The notes under the pieces: model-generated
Told to the model about the DNA's origin: nothing
Database searches by the model: none
The model's input: only the letters and a program-made list of their open reading frames with translations
Made by a program: the position numbers and the translations under genes
In this document: piece by piece, positions 17,233 through 26,084 of the stretch
Layout of the letters: each line of letters opens with the position of its first letter
Position numbering within the stretch: position 1 is the stretch's first letter
DNA from: Salinivirgaceae bacterium
GTDB lineage: Bacteria; Bacteroidota; Bacteroidia; Bacteroidales; SZUA-534
Reading direction: 5' to 3'
NCBI GenBank assembly: GCA_017557785.1
Contig: JAFYYA010000086.1
Coordinates: 1 to 64,000 of the forward strand
Length of the DNA stretch: 64,000 nucleotides

Positions 17233-17880
17233 TTACAGCTTGTAGATGAATCCGATGGTGATGCGGCCAACAGTTGCCACAGTGCGTGTGCTTGCACCAA
17301 AATCGAACGAGTTGGTGATATCCTTGTTGTTGCTGTCGTCGCGGTCTTTGGTGACAGAGTGTGAAGCGTTAAGCGACAGGAAATCAAGCCCGCATTCAAG
17401 CTGGAAGTTGTCGTTAAGACTGTAGGTCAGCATTGGCACAACATACAGGCCGATAGATGTTGTCGGGTCACCTTTGGTTGTTTGGCTGCCATTGTCGTGT
17501 TTCGATGAGCTGAATGATACCGGAATGCCGGCTTCGGCAAGAATTCCGAACTTATTGAACTCAACAAAAGTGTAGCGGGCAAACGGGGTAACACCGAATG
17601 TTGATGAAGAATTTTTTGTGTCGGTATCGCCAACAGTCCGCTTCGTCGACGAGCTGATGAAATTAATTTTGCCACCAACTGAAAGTTTCTCGTTAAGCTC
17701 AAACCCAACCATCGGTGCGAATGAGAATGTGTTAACTGATGGTTTGTCAGTATCGGCTTCTTTAGTTTTTGTAACGCCGCCTTCGTGTGAGAAACCAAGG
17801 CTGCCGCCAAACCACAATTGTGCGTTTGCTGTTGTTGCCATAGCTGCTATGGCCAATACAGATAGGAAAATCTTCTTCAT
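17233..17880 (-). CDS. Outer-membrane beta-barrel protein
   Basis: About 215 residues from the start MKKIFLSVLAIAAMATTANA, which is a clean signal peptide cut before QLWFGG. Alternating strands follow (PMVGFELNEKLSVGGKINFI, TFGVTPFARYTFVEFNKFG) and the end is RTVATVGRITIGFIYKL, as in OmpA/OmpX-type porin barrels. The frame is open upstream to 17958, but the ATG at about 17880 sits 31 bases after a perfect promoter, so the short form is preferred. It resembles the generic Bacteroidota beta-barrel family PF13568/PF13505. No ligand can be inferred. Confidence 0.85.
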   Translation of the reverse strand: MKKIFLSVLAIAAMATTANAQLWFGGSLGFSHEGGVTKTKEADTDKPSVNTFSFAPMVGFELNEKLSVGGKINFISSSTKRTVGDTDTKNSSSTFGVTPFARYTFVEFNKFGILAEAGIPVSFSSSKHDNGSQTTKGDPTTSIGLYVVPMLTYSLNDNFQLECGLDFLSLNASHSVTKDRDDSNNKDITNSFDFGASTRTVATVGRITIGFIYKL

Positions 17881-17911
17881 AATTCTAAATGTTTTAATTA
17901 TTAAACAGATA

Positions 17912-17943
17912 CAAATATAGTGTGTTGTTGTTTTGCAAGCAAA
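17912..17943 (-). promoter_or_regulatory. Promoter of the outer-membrane beta-barrel gene
   Basis: On the minus strand, TTTG (17940-17943) as the -33 element and TATATTTG (17912-17919) as the -7, 20 bases apart. This is a near-ideal promoter, consistent with an abundant outer-membrane protein. Confidence 0.8.
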
Positions 17944-17965
17944 TGTTTTCTCAGCCACAAAAAAA

Positions 17966-17999
17966 AGACCGCCAACTCATATTGCTGACGGTCTGTTTT
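17966..17999 (-). terminator. Terminator of yidC, bidirectional in form
   Basis: The arms at 17966-17974 and 17986-17994 (AGACCG with CGGTCT at the base) carry an A run on one side and a T run on the other. It lies 30 bases beyond the yidC stop. Confidence 0.75.
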
Positions 18000-18023
18000 T
18001 GTTGATATCTTGCTGTAATCTAA

Positions 18024-19889
18024 TTACTTCGGCAGTTTAACACCGCGTTTCTTTGCGGCCTCTTCCAAACGTTGCTGGAACTTCGATTTGGTTGGGGTTT
18101 TCTGCACTTTGGCTGTTTGCAAGCGGTTAAGCACTTCTTCGGTGTTAATTGTGCGCTTGATAACATAGGTCTGCACAATGGTGATGAGCAGTGTCAGGAA
18201 GTAATAGTAACTCAAGGCAGCTGCGTAATCGTTGAACCAGAAGAGCATCATTACCGGCATCATATACATCATCAACTTCATACCCGGCATCTGCTGGCCG
18301 CCAGCGTTAGCTTGGCCGCTCATCTTGATGTAGACAATGTTGACGATGGTCATCAGCAAGCAGAAGAGACTCACATGGTCGCCGTACCAAGGAATACTGA
18401 ACGGCAGGTTGAGAATGGCGTCGTAAGTTGAGAGGTCGTCAACCCAGAGGAAGCTCTCGTGGCGCAGCTCTATTGAGGCCGGGAAGAAACGGAACATCGC
18501 AATCAGCAACGGCATCTGCAAAAGTACTGGCAGACAGCCGCCCATGGGGCTCACGCCGGCGCGTTTGTAGAGATCCATCATCGCTTGTTGTTTCTTCATC
18601 GCGTCTTCCTGCTTCGGATATTTCTCGTTCAGTTTGTCGATTTCGGGTTTCAGAGCGCTCATCATACCGGTCGACTTGTACTGTTTGTAGGTGAGCGGGA
18701 ACAGCACTAGCTTGATTAAGATGGTCAGAATCAGGATGATGACGCCGTAATTATCGATGAAGCGGCCGAGCAGGTTGAACACCGGAATCACAATGCCCAC
18801 GTTCACCCAGCGGAAGATGCTGCGGCCCAGCGGAATGATGTTCTGAAGGTCGATGTCAAGTGCCTTAAGCGTCTTGAAGTGGTTCGGACCGAAGAACATT
18901 TCCATTGCGAATGTTTCGTCGGGCTGACCATCGTACGGCAGCGACAGGTCGGCGGTGAAATGTTTCAGGTGCTTGGTGCTGACCGTTTTTTCAAGTTTCA
19001 GAGCGGCATTGGCGAATCCGTTTTTGGCAATCAATGTCGAGTTGAAGAACTGCTGTTTGAACGACACCCACTGCAGACGGCTGTTGACGGTCTCGCTGTC
19101 TGAGTCGCCGGTCTCGCTCAGTGTCTCAACATCATCGTTGAAGTAGCGGTAGGCGATGGTGCTGTTCATCATTTCCCATTTCTCGCCCTTCTCCTGGCGT
19201 TTGATGTACGACTCCCAGTTGAGTGTCAGATAGCCCGAAGTTGCCGGCACCAGTTTGTCGAGATTGTGCAACCTGATGTTGAAGCCTACAACGTAACTAT
19301 TCGGGTGGATGGTGTAGATGTATTCCATCGAGCGGTCGTTGCCGAGGTCGAGTGTGAAGCTGACCACCAGCGAGTCGGTCTCGACTTTCGCTGTAGCGAT
19401 ATTCTCCGAAGGAGTGAAAAAGAGTTTGCCAGTTTCGATGCGGCGGTTCTGCGCAAAGAATCCGAGACTGAAGATGGTTGAGTCACCATCAAAGAGAACC
19501 ACCGGCAGAGAGTCGTATGAATCGTACTCTTTCAGTGTTACCGACATGATGCGTCCGCCAAGGTTGGTGAACTTGATTTTCATCAGGTTGTTCTCGATGG
19601 TGTAGAACTCGCGCTCGCCAGTTGCGCAAACGGCAAACTCGCCGTACTGGTTGCGAAGTATCTCGCTTGCAGCCGAATCAGATGCTTCAGGCGAAATGAT
19701 TTGTGCCTGCTCTGCTGCTTGTGATTTCTGTAACTCGATTTCGAGCTGGCGCTGTTGTTCAACACGCGCTATTGAATCGCGGCGTGCGCGCTCGCGTTGT
19801 ATCTGCTCTTCCGACGGACGAGTGTAGTAACTCCATCCCAACAAGATGGCCATAATCAACAACAGGCCAATCCAAGAATTTTTATCCAT
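18024..19889 (-). CDS. yidC: Membrane protein insertase YidC
   Basis: A 621-residue inner-membrane insertase that works with or beside SecYEG. It starts MDKNSWIGLLLIMAILLGWSYY, a typical first transmembrane helix. A periplasmic beta-sandwich of about 300 residues follows, then the conserved YidC/Oxa1 core (VILILTILIKLVLFPLTYKQ, the cytoplasmic loop with MKKQQAMMDLYKRAGVSPMG, and QMPLLIAMFRFFPASIEL). It ends in a basic tail with KSKFQQRLEEAAKKRG. The frame is open 36 codons upstream, but that region has no signal-like features. A minus-strand TACTTTTG (19927-19934) is the probable promoter. Confidence 0.97.
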   Translation of the reverse strand: MDKNSWIGLLLIMAILLGWSYYTRPSEEQIQRERARRDSIARVEQQRQLEIELQKSQAAEQAQIISPEASDSAASEILRNQYGEFAVCATGEREFYTIENNLMKIKFTNLGGRIMSVTLKEYDSYDSLPVVLFDGDSTIFSLGFFAQNRRIETGKLFFTPSENIATAKVETDSLVVSFTLDLGNDRSMEYIYTIHPNSYVVGFNIRLHNLDKLVPATSGYLTLNWESYIKRQEKGEKWEMMNSTIAYRYFNDDVETLSETGDSDSETVNSRLQWVSFKQQFFNSTLIAKNGFANAALKLEKTVSTKHLKHFTADLSLPYDGQPDETFAMEMFFGPNHFKTLKALDIDLQNIIPLGRSIFRWVNVGIVIPVFNLLGRFIDNYGVIILILTILIKLVLFPLTYKQYKSTGMMSALKPEIDKLNEKYPKQEDAMKKQQAMMDLYKRAGVSPMGGCLPVLLQMPLLIAMFRFFPASIELRHESFLWVDDLSTYDAILNLPFSIPWYGDHVSLFCLLMTIVNIVYIKMSGQANAGGQQMPGMKLMMYMMPVMMLFWFNDYAAALSYYYFLTLLITIVQTYVIKRTINTEEVLNRLQTAKVQKTPTKSKFQQRLEEAAKKRGVKLPK

Positions 19890-19926
19890 TATTATTATGT
19901 GTAAATGTAGTTTCCCAAAAACGGTG

Positions 19927-19934
19927 CAAAAGTA
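19927..19934 (-). promoter_or_regulatory. Promoter -7 element of yidC
   Basis: Minus-strand TACTTTTG (CAAAAGTA on +), 37 bases before the yidC ATG. Confidence 0.55.
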
Positions 19935-20040
19935 TAAAAACGCAAACACAAACACCCGACACCTAAAACCTAAAACCAAAAAAAACTTAAATAGCACTAA
20001 TAATGGGTACTTATACTACCATTTGATTGCATTAAAAAAG

Positions 20041-20048
20041 TACATTTG
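20041..20048 (+). promoter_or_regulatory. Promoter -7 element of the alpha-oxoamine synthase gene
   Basis: TACATTTG, 27 bases before the start. An upstream TTTG (20022-20025) is closer than the usual spacing. Confidence 0.55.
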
Positions 20049-20075
20049 CGGCATTAATTTTTAAAAGATTATATC

Positions 20076-21341
20076 GTGGATATTTTTGAAAGAATAGAGG
20101 AATCGACGGGCGGTCCGTTGGGACAGTACCGCGAGCAAGCTGAAGGCTACTATGCGTTCCCGAAACTTGAGGGCGAGATTGGCCCGCATATGCGTTTCCA
20201 GGGCAAAGATGTTTTGTGCTGGAGTTTGAACAACTATCTTGGCCTGGCCAACCACCCTGAAATCCGCAAGGTTGACGGTGAGGCTGCCGTACGCTGGGGT
20301 CTGGCTTACCCGATGGGTAGCCGTATGCTCACAGGCAACACTGTACTTCACGAGAAGTTGGAGCACATGTTAGCAAAATTCGAGAAGAAAGAAGCAGCGT
20401 TCCTGTTCAACTTTGGTTATCAGGGTATTGTATCGGCTATCGACTCGTTGCTGTCGCGCCACGATGTGATTGTGTTCGACGCAGAGTGCCACGCCTGCCT
20501 TATGGACGGTAAGCGTCTGCACACAGGCAAGGCCTTCTCTTACAAACACAACGATATTGTAAGCTGCGAGCAGAAACTGAAAGTGGCCTGCAAAGTTGCT
20601 GAAGAGCAGGGTGGTGGTGTGTTGCTGATTACCGAGGGCGTTTACGGAATGACCGGCGCTCTTGGCATTCTCGACCAGATTGCAGCTCTCAAAAAGAAAT
20701 ACAAATTCCGCATTATGATTGACGACGCCCATGGTTTTGGCGTGATGGGTCCCCACGGACGCGGCACATCGGAGCACTTTGGCGTGATGGACGACATCGA
20801 CATCTATATTGGCGCTTACGCTAAATCGATGGCAATCATCGGCGGCTTCATCGCTTCTAAAAAATCAGTTATCGACTACCTGCGCTACAACATGCGTTCG
20901 CAGATTTATGCAAAGGCTCTGCCAATGCCGATTGTTGAAGGCTGCATCAAGCGTCTTGAGATTATCGACAGCCCCGAGGGCGACGAGCTCCGCAACAAAC
21001 TGTGGACAATCACCCGCCGTTTGCAGGATGGTTTCCGCAACTTAGGTTTCGATATAGGTCCGGCCGAGGCTTGTGTATCGCCAGTTCACATTCAGGGTGG
21101 TCCGGAGCAGGCATCGGCAATGGCTTACGACTTGCGCGAGAACTACAAGATTTTCTGCTCGATTGTGGTTTACCCTGTAATCCCGCCGGGAATGGTTATC
21201 TTCCGCATCATATCGACTGCCGCTCACTCAATTGAGGATGTCGATTACACGCTGAACGCATTCAAGGAAATCAAGGAGAAGCTTGACAAGGGTTACTACG
21301 ACAACAGTGGTATCCAGGCTAAAGCTGATTTGATGGACTAA
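20076..21341 (+). CDS. PLP-dependent alpha-oxoamine synthase family enzyme
   Basis: A 421-residue fold-type-I aminotransferase-like enzyme that starts at GTG. It carries the family marks WSLNNYLGLANHPE, YPMGSRMLTGNT, the cofactor-binding IDDAHGFGVMG (Asp216, His219) and the PLP lysine in GAYAKSMAIIGGF (Lys250). Relatives condense an amino acid with an acyl-CoA: serine palmitoyltransferase, 8-amino-7-oxononanoate synthase and glycine C-acetyltransferase. No biotin or threonine-degradation genes are near, so a lipid role such as sphingolipid or sulfonolipid base synthesis is plausible. The sequence does not decide among these, so no symbol is given. The gene is monocistronic, with its own promoter and terminator. 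Confidence 0.88.
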   Translation: MDIFERIEESTGGPLGQYREQAEGYYAFPKLEGEIGPHMRFQGKDVLCWSLNNYLGLANHPEIRKVDGEAAVRWGLAYPMGSRMLTGNTVLHEKLEHMLAKFEKKEAAFLFNFGYQGIVSAIDSLLSRHDVIVFDAECHACLMDGKRLHTGKAFSYKHNDIVSCEQKLKVACKVAEEQGGGVLLITEGVYGMTGALGILDQIAALKKKYKFRIMIDDAHGFGVMGPHGRGTSEHFGVMDDIDIYIGAYAKSMAIIGGFIASKKSVIDYLRYNMRSQIYAKALPMPIVEGCIKRLEIIDSPEGDELRNKLWTITRRLQDGFRNLGFDIGPAEACVSPVHIQGGPEQASAMAYDLRENYKIFCSIVVYPVIPPGMVIFRIISTAAHSIEDVDYTLNAFKEIKEKLDKGYYDNSGIQAKADLMD

Positions 21342-21360
21342 TTGGATAAGCAATATGTTT

Positions 21361-21395
21361 AAAAGCCGTGCTCGTAATTGGGTGCGGCTTTTTTA
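21361..21395 (+). terminator. Terminator of the alpha-oxoamine synthase gene
   Basis: Arms AAAAGCCG (21361-21368) and CGGCTTTT (21385-21392), followed by more T residues. Confidence 0.8.
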
Positions 21396-21526
21396 TTGAT
21401 TGATTGACAGATTAATTGAAGGATTGAATGGAGATATGTTTCCGATATAAGCGAAATGTTATGTTTAACGCAAACAAAAAACGTAAACTTAAACCACGGA
21501 AACACTGCGCATCTTTGAGCGCTTCC

Positions 21527-22390
21527 TTACTGTTTTTTGTGACGAACTGGACGGACTGAGTAGCCGTCGCAGCGACGCATTTCGGACACGGACACATTTC
21601 TGCTGTTAAATGTGCAGTAACCCCCATCGTTTTCGCTATCCCCACGTGAACTCGACCAATAGCATCCCCATTCATTCTTGTCATAGAAATAAGTACCTTG
21701 CCAACCCGCAGCGGGAAGGAAAATGTGCGCATCATGCGATTTTGCCTTGTAAACAATGTAGCCGGCAATGTTATGGCCTTCATAATTCGTTGTCCATACC
21801 CATTCACAATAGCTTTTGAGTTCGTTCCAGTCATCTTCGGTTGGTGTTGAGTAGTCGGCACCAATCCAAGTTGTGGCGGCGTCATCAGTGGGTTCGAGAA
21901 TTGTGAGAGTGTCTGAGTATTTATATTTTGAAAAGATAAGTCCGTTGTTGTTAGTGCAATATTTTAAGTTGTCCCATTCGTAACTTGATTTTGTTTGAGT
22001 TTCGCCCCAAGCGTAGTAACACCCGAAATCCCATGGATTGAGAGCTCCCACATTGCAAGTTGCCCAAAGAGTGCCGCTGGTCAGTCCTAAATCGACAGTT
22101 GTAATTGTAGCAAACTCAGCAGTAAGGGTGATATCGTTTGTACCAACATGTATTGTGCGAGGGTTGTTTCTTTTGTTGTCGTTCCATCTGCTGAAATAGT
22201 GCCCGTCAGCGGGAACTGCCTTAAATACAACGGTGTCGCCTTCTTTGTATTCCCCATTCTGCCCTTCAACGGTTCCGCCTGCAGTGGCGGTTACTTTGAC
22301 CATATATGTTGTGTCTTCTTCTTTTTTGCAACCTGCAAAAACAATCGAAATCAATGCAACGCCAATCGCTGCTCTGAAAATTTTTCTCAT
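21527..22390 (-). CDS. FISUMP-type lipoprotein with InlB-like repeat
   Basis: A 287-residue lipoprotein. The signal ends in the lipobox FAGC (Cys20). Residues 30-95 resemble a divergent InlB B-repeat (VKVTATAGGTVEGQNGEYKEGDTV ... YFSRW). The remainder matches the Fibrobacter succinogenes major paralogous domain: VDLGLTSGTLWATCNVGA, YYAWGE, STPTEDDWNEL, IFLPAAGW, WGCYWSSS and the end SVRPVR. These proteins are surface-exposed and highly paralogous. Binding of carbohydrate or protein is suspected but unproven. It is not clearly in an operon with the NUDIX gene 39 bases upstream. Confidence 0.88.
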   Translation of the reverse strand: MRKIFRAAIGVALISIVFAGCKKEEDTTYMVKVTATAGGTVEGQNGEYKEGDTVVFKAVPADGHYFSRWNDNKRNNPRTIHVGTNDITLTAEFATITTVDLGLTSGTLWATCNVGALNPWDFGCYYAWGETQTKSSYEWDNLKYCTNNNGLIFSKYKYSDTLTILEPTDDAATTWIGADYSTPTEDDWNELKSYCEWVWTTNYEGHNIAGYIVYKAKSHDAHIFLPAAGWQGTYFYDKNEWGCYWSSSRGDSENDGGYCTFNSRNVSVSEMRRCDGYSVRPVRHKKQ

Positions 22391-22429
22391 GATCAGTCTT
22401 TAGAGATTATAGTTCAAACATGTCGTTTT

Positions 22430-22855
22430 TCATTTTGCCACTTTCAGCGCTTCCGCGATGATTTCAGCGTGGTCGAAGGCGAGTGGCGGCAGATTGTTGA
22501 TTGGAAACCAACGCAAGGTTTTGGCATCGTCGGCAGCAGATGCTTGCTGCGGGTTGTCGGTATAGCCCCAGTAGGCAACAGTGATGGTGTGTCCGCGTGG
22601 GTCACGGCCGGGTTTGCCGAATGCTCCAAATTGGTGCAATTCAACGCCCACAAGGCTTGTCTCCTCGCGCAACTCTCGGGCGGCGGCATCGGGCAGGTCT
22701 TCGTTCTCATCAACAAAACCGCCGGGCAGTGCCCAACAGCCGGCATAAGGATTGTTCAAGCGCTCGATTAGCAGAATCTCAAGTCCTGCTGCAGTGCGGT
22801 GCAGAATGGTCATGTCAACCGTCACGGCCGGACGTGGATATTGGTAGCTATACAT
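22430..22855 (-). CDS. NUDIX hydrolase
   Basis: A 141-residue pyrophosphohydrolase with a complete Nudix box, GGFVDENEDLPDAAARELRE followed by ETSLVG, including the REXXEE metal-binding residues. The start MYSYQYPRPAVTVDMTIL resembles the MutT/ADP-ribose-type NUDIX proteins of Bacteroidota (for example NrtR-like N-domains), but no DNA-binding tail is present. The substrate is not determined. It lies 11 bases after tmk on the same strand, so the two are co-transcribed, and nucleotide-pool cleaning would fit that context. Confidence 0.93.
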   Translation of the reverse strand: MYSYQYPRPAVTVDMTILHRTAAGLEILLIERLNNPYAGCWALPGGFVDENEDLPDAAARELREETSLVGVELHQFGAFGKPGRDPRGHTITVAYWGYTDNPQQASAADDAKTLRWFPINNLPPLAFDHAEIIAEALKVAK

Positions 22856-22866
22856 TTGAGTCAGTT

Positions 22867-23562
22867 TTATTTGTTTGGCAACACACCGTATTTCTCAAGT
22901 TGGCCAACAATCAGACTGAAAACCTGTTCGGGTGGCAGCATCTGATTGTCGTCGCTGTAGCATTTAACAAGTTCGAAACGCTCTTCGGTGGCAGCAAGGT
23001 CGATATACTCGCGGCGGACTTGCTCCTGAAAGTTCAAATCGGCTTCGTGAATGTCCTGCTTGCCTTGCAGGTAGCGGCGGTCGTCGCCTGTGCGGACTGT
23101 TGTCAGACTTTTGGTAGTGAAGCTGAACGGCACGTCAAGGAACAGCGTCAAATCGGGCTGTGGAATGCCGTAGTAGTTGTATTCCAGGTTTTTAATCCAC
23201 TGGCGCAACTCGTTTTTCTTTGCTGCATCAGCAATTTTCGCTCCTTGAAAAGCCAGGTTTGAGTATATGTAGCGGTCGATAATCACCAACTTGCCGCTGT
23301 CAATCCAACCGCGGATGGTTTGTTGGGCATCGTTGCGGTCGCCGGCATAGATGAGCGCAACCAGATAGGGGTTCACCTGATTGTTGGCACCCAAATCGCC
23401 CCGCAGAAACATCGACACCAGATTGCCGAAAACACCTTCGTCAACACGTGGAAAATGCAGATATTCGAATGGTATATTCTTGCTGTTTAGCAGATTGCGC
23501 AGCATATTGAGTTGTGTCGACTTGCCTGCGCCGTCAAGTCCTTCAATAACTATAAATGCCAT
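22867..23562 (-). CDS. tmk: Thymidylate kinase
   Basis: A 231-residue kinase that phosphorylates dTMP to dTDP. The P-loop is GLDGAGKSTQ near residues 8-17. The DRY motif is IDRYIYSNLAFQGAK near residue 95. The LID region has TVRTGDDRRYLQGKQDIHE. It is a little longer than the enterobacterial enzyme, as is common in this phylum. A minus-strand TATATTTG (23597-23604) lies 34 bases before the start. The NUDIX gene follows 11 bases downstream. Confidence 0.95.
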   Translation of the reverse strand: MAFIVIEGLDGAGKSTQLNMLRNLLNSKNIPFEYLHFPRVDEGVFGNLVSMFLRGDLGANNQVNPYLVALIYAGDRNDAQQTIRGWIDSGKLVIIDRYIYSNLAFQGAKIADAAKKNELRQWIKNLEYNYYGIPQPDLTLFLDVPFSFTTKSLTTVRTGDDRRYLQGKQDIHEADLNFQEQVRREYIDLAATEERFELVKCYSDDNQMLPPEQVFSLIVGQLEKYGVLPNK

Positions 23563-23596
23563 ATACTATAAATAATGGGTGTGTAAATCACCGTTT

Positions 23597-23604
23597 CAAA
23601 TATA
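23597..23604 (-). promoter_or_regulatory. Promoter -7 element of tmk
   Basis: Minus-strand TATATTTG (CAAATATA on +). Confidence 0.55.
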
Positions 23605-23666
23605 TCTATTTCGGACATCATTCAATAAAAATTAAAGATTTAATTTTTAAATTAAAATATTAGCTA

Positions 23667-23674
23667 TATATTTG
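23667..23674 (+). promoter_or_regulatory. Promoter -7 element of the blaI-like operon
   Basis: TATATTTG, 20 bases before the ATG at 23695, in very AT-rich DNA. A BlaI-type repressor would be expected to bind dyads here. No TACA/TGTA dyad is obvious by eye. Confidence 0.55.
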
Positions 23675-23694
23675 CATTGTTAAATGATAAAACT

Positions 23695-24078
23695 ATGGAC
23701 AATCAGAAAAAAATCATTCCGGAACTGACGAAGGCAGAAATGGAAATAATGCAAGTGGTTTGGCAGATTGACGACAATTTTGTGGTGCGCGACGTGCACG
23801 AGCGTCTGCCCGAACCCAGACCGGCATATAGCACGGTGGCCACAATGGTCCGTATTTTAGACACGAAAGGGTTTCTGTCACACAAGACATATGGCCACAG
23901 CAATGTTTATTCCGCCATTGTGAGCAAAGCCGAATACACCGATTTATATATGCATAATGTGCTGCACACGTTCTTCGACGGTTCTATAAGCCGGTTGGTG
24001 AACTACTTCTCACAACGCAAGTCTATTTCGATGGAAGAGGCCGACGAAATTCTGCAAATGCTTAACAATAAACAATAA
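23695..24078 (+). CDS. BlaI/MecI-family transcriptional repressor
   Basis: A 127-residue winged-helix repressor of the penicillinase-repressor family: LTKAEMEIMQVVWQI, VRDVHERLP, AYSTVATMVRILDTKGFLSH and a C-terminal dimerisation helix (SRLVNYFSQ ... EEADEILQML). The start is ATG 23695; an in-frame TTG at 23677 would overlap the promoter. It is followed 5 bases later by an M56 metallopeptidase, the usual signal-sensing partner that inactivates such repressors. No beta-lactamase is nearby, so the target is probably its own operon or an unknown gene. Confidence 0.94.
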   Translation: MDNQKKIIPELTKAEMEIMQVVWQIDDNFVVRDVHERLPEPRPAYSTVATMVRILDTKGFLSHKTYGHSNVYSAIVSKAEYTDLYMHNVLHTFFDGSISRLVNYFSQRKSISMEEADEILQMLNNKQ

Positions 24079-24083
24079 TCACT

Positions 24084-26024
24084 ATGAAACCGTTCGTAAT
24101 CTACATAGTAGAGTTTTTCCTGTGCAGCGGGCTGTTTATGCTTTTGTACCGACTGCTGATTGTTCGGAAACCGAATTTCGGCCTTTGCCGCAAATATCTG
24201 ATAATAACAATGTTGCTGTCGGCGATTATTCCCGCGCTCAACGTGCCGCTCTATCCCGGGCAAACATTCATTCAAACAGTGTCCGCACCCGTGATCAATG
24301 CCGGACCCATTGAGCGACAAGACGTTGCCGAGGTGACAACAGTATCGGAAACGGTTGAGGAAAAAGTTGTTGCAAAAGCCGAGGCGCTAACACCGCAACT
24401 GACGCTCAATGAGAAATTTATGTACGCTGGCATCGCAATTTATCTGTTGGTGGCGTTGATTCTGCTGGCACTCATAGTCAGAGGTATCTTGCTTGTTTCC
24501 AAACTGAAACGGCAGGCCGACGTCACGCTTAAGCCCGAATACCATCTGGCCGTGAGCGACAAGGTTGAGACGCCTTTCTCGTTCTGGCGCACAATATTTA
24601 TCCGCACCGACCACGACGAAACGGAACGCCGACAGATAATATCGCACGAGGCTAGCCACGTGGCGCACCGCCACTCAATTGAGAAACTGCTTATGACCGT
24701 GCTTCGTTCGGTGTTCTGGTTCAATCCGTTTGTGTGGAAAGCCGAGCAGCGGCTCGAGGAAGTGCAGGAATGGCAGGCCGACCGCGACGCTCTGTCGAAC
24801 GGCTACAATGTTGAATCGTACAGACTGACAATCATCAAACAACTATTCGGTTGCAACCCCGAACTGACTTCGGGCGCAACCAATTCACTAACCAAAATAC
24901 GATTTATGAAGATGAAACAGAAAGATTTTCAAGGCAGCAAGTTTCTGCAAACGGCTGCCGCAGGTGCGCTCACATTGGCGCTGTTCCTATCGTTCGGTTG
25001 CGGGCAATCGACAAAAGCTCAAACTGACGATGACTCTGTTATGCGCGAATTCGACAAACACATCTTTTTCACCATTGACAAATCATCCATCACTGACTCG
25101 GTGACAATGTTGATGGCGATGGGGTCTGACGATGGAACAAAATCCTTCGAAATCTATAAAAATGCACGCCCGACAGAGACCAATCCGGCTTGTCTCATCG
25201 CTTCAAATGGCGTAGAAACCGTTGAATCGATAAGTGCGGAAGAACTGTCATGGGTAAACGAGGGAACATCAATATATATAAAAAGCAAAAGATCGACATT
25301 GGCTGATTTAAATGCATTGAAGTCATATGAATACAAAAAGATTTACTACAGCGAAGAATATAATTTTGTATATGTTGAAGATGACAAAAATTCCCCTATT
25401 AAATTCGGCTATCAAGTTACTATTGATAATGGAATCATGTATGGCGATTTGGTTTCTGTTTGCGGATACCGTGCCGACACAAATTTGTTCTTTTACTCGA
25501 CACACCTTTGGAACGTTGCGGCACCAACAGCCGCTTTTGCTATTGATGGAAAATATGTGAGCTACGCAGAATTCAAACAGCAAATTGAGAGTAAAGGCGT
25601 TAAAAATGATTGTGGACTATTAGTTTACAAGGCGGGAGAAGGAGCAAAGAGATTCGGCGATTTCCGCGAAGTAGTTGAATTCAGAACTTCGGGTTTTGTT
25701 CATATCAGTTACTTCCAAAATAACGAAGTTCCAATTGCATCCGAAATAAAAGGAACGCCTGCGAGTGGCCTTCGAATCAATTACGCGAGAAAAACTTCTG
25801 ATTACAAAGAGATTGCTGCGACAATTGCAAAAGCAAAAGCCGCCAACAAGCAAAAGGGGTTAAGCACCATTGTCGATATTGACGGATATATATCCGATAG
25901 CGTATACAATGAACTGTTGGTAAAATGCATCGATACCGGTGATGCTGATATAACTTTGGTCTACAATTCCGTTGATCACCCGGCAACGGTCAAAGAAGAA
26001 TTTGGTTTGGATGATGATGACTAA
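24084..26024 (+). CDS. BlaR1-like M56 family metallopeptidase with an unrecognised C-terminal sensor
   Basis: A 646-residue protein with transmembrane segments near residues 3-22, 33-50, 112-135 and 285-303. The cytoplasmic zinc peptidase has HEASH (His188, His192) and a downstream Glu in EVQEWQAD (Glu229). After the last membrane segment comes a 330-residue extracytoplasmic region. It lacks the SxxK penicillin-binding signature of true BlaR1 and begins with a repeated beta/alpha pattern of low similarity to anything I recall. The pair with the BlaI-like repressor (5-base gap) suggests a proteolysis-controlled sensor for an unknown ligand. Base composition of the C-terminal part is more AT-rich than the peptidase part. 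Confidence 0.9.
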   Translation: MKPFVIYIVEFFLCSGLFMLLYRLLIVRKPNFGLCRKYLIITMLLSAIIPALNVPLYPGQTFIQTVSAPVINAGPIERQDVAEVTTVSETVEEKVVAKAEALTPQLTLNEKFMYAGIAIYLLVALILLALIVRGILLVSKLKRQADVTLKPEYHLAVSDKVETPFSFWRTIFIRTDHDETERRQIISHEASHVAHRHSIEKLLMTVLRSVFWFNPFVWKAEQRLEEVQEWQADRDALSNGYNVESYRLTIIKQLFGCNPELTSGATNSLTKIRFMKMKQKDFQGSKFLQTAAAGALTLALFLSFGCGQSTKAQTDDDSVMREFDKHIFFTIDKSSITDSVTMLMAMGSDDGTKSFEIYKNARPTETNPACLIASNGVETVESISAEELSWVNEGTSIYIKSKRSTLADLNALKSYEYKKIYYSEEYNFVYVEDDKNSPIKFGYQVTIDNGIMYGDLVSVCGYRADTNLFFYSTHLWNVAAPTAAFAIDGKYVSYAEFKQQIESKGVKNDCGLLVYKAGEGAKRFGDFREVVEFRTSGFVHISYFQNNEVPIASEIKGTPASGLRINYARKTSDYKEIAATIAKAKAANKQKGLSTIVDIDGYISDSVYNELLVKCIDTGDADITLVYNSVDHPATVKEEFGLDDDD

Positions 26025-26045
26025 CCATTAAATGTTTATAGTGTG

Positions 26046-26080
26046 AATGGCGCAATGGACAAAAACACCGTTGCGCCATT
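26046..26080. terminator. Bidirectional terminator between convergent genes
   Basis: A ten-base perfect stem AATGGCGCAA (26046-26055) with TTGCGCCATT (26071-26080) lies between the M56 gene (+) and the beta-barrel gene (-). Confidence 0.75.
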
Positions 26081-26084
26081 TGCT

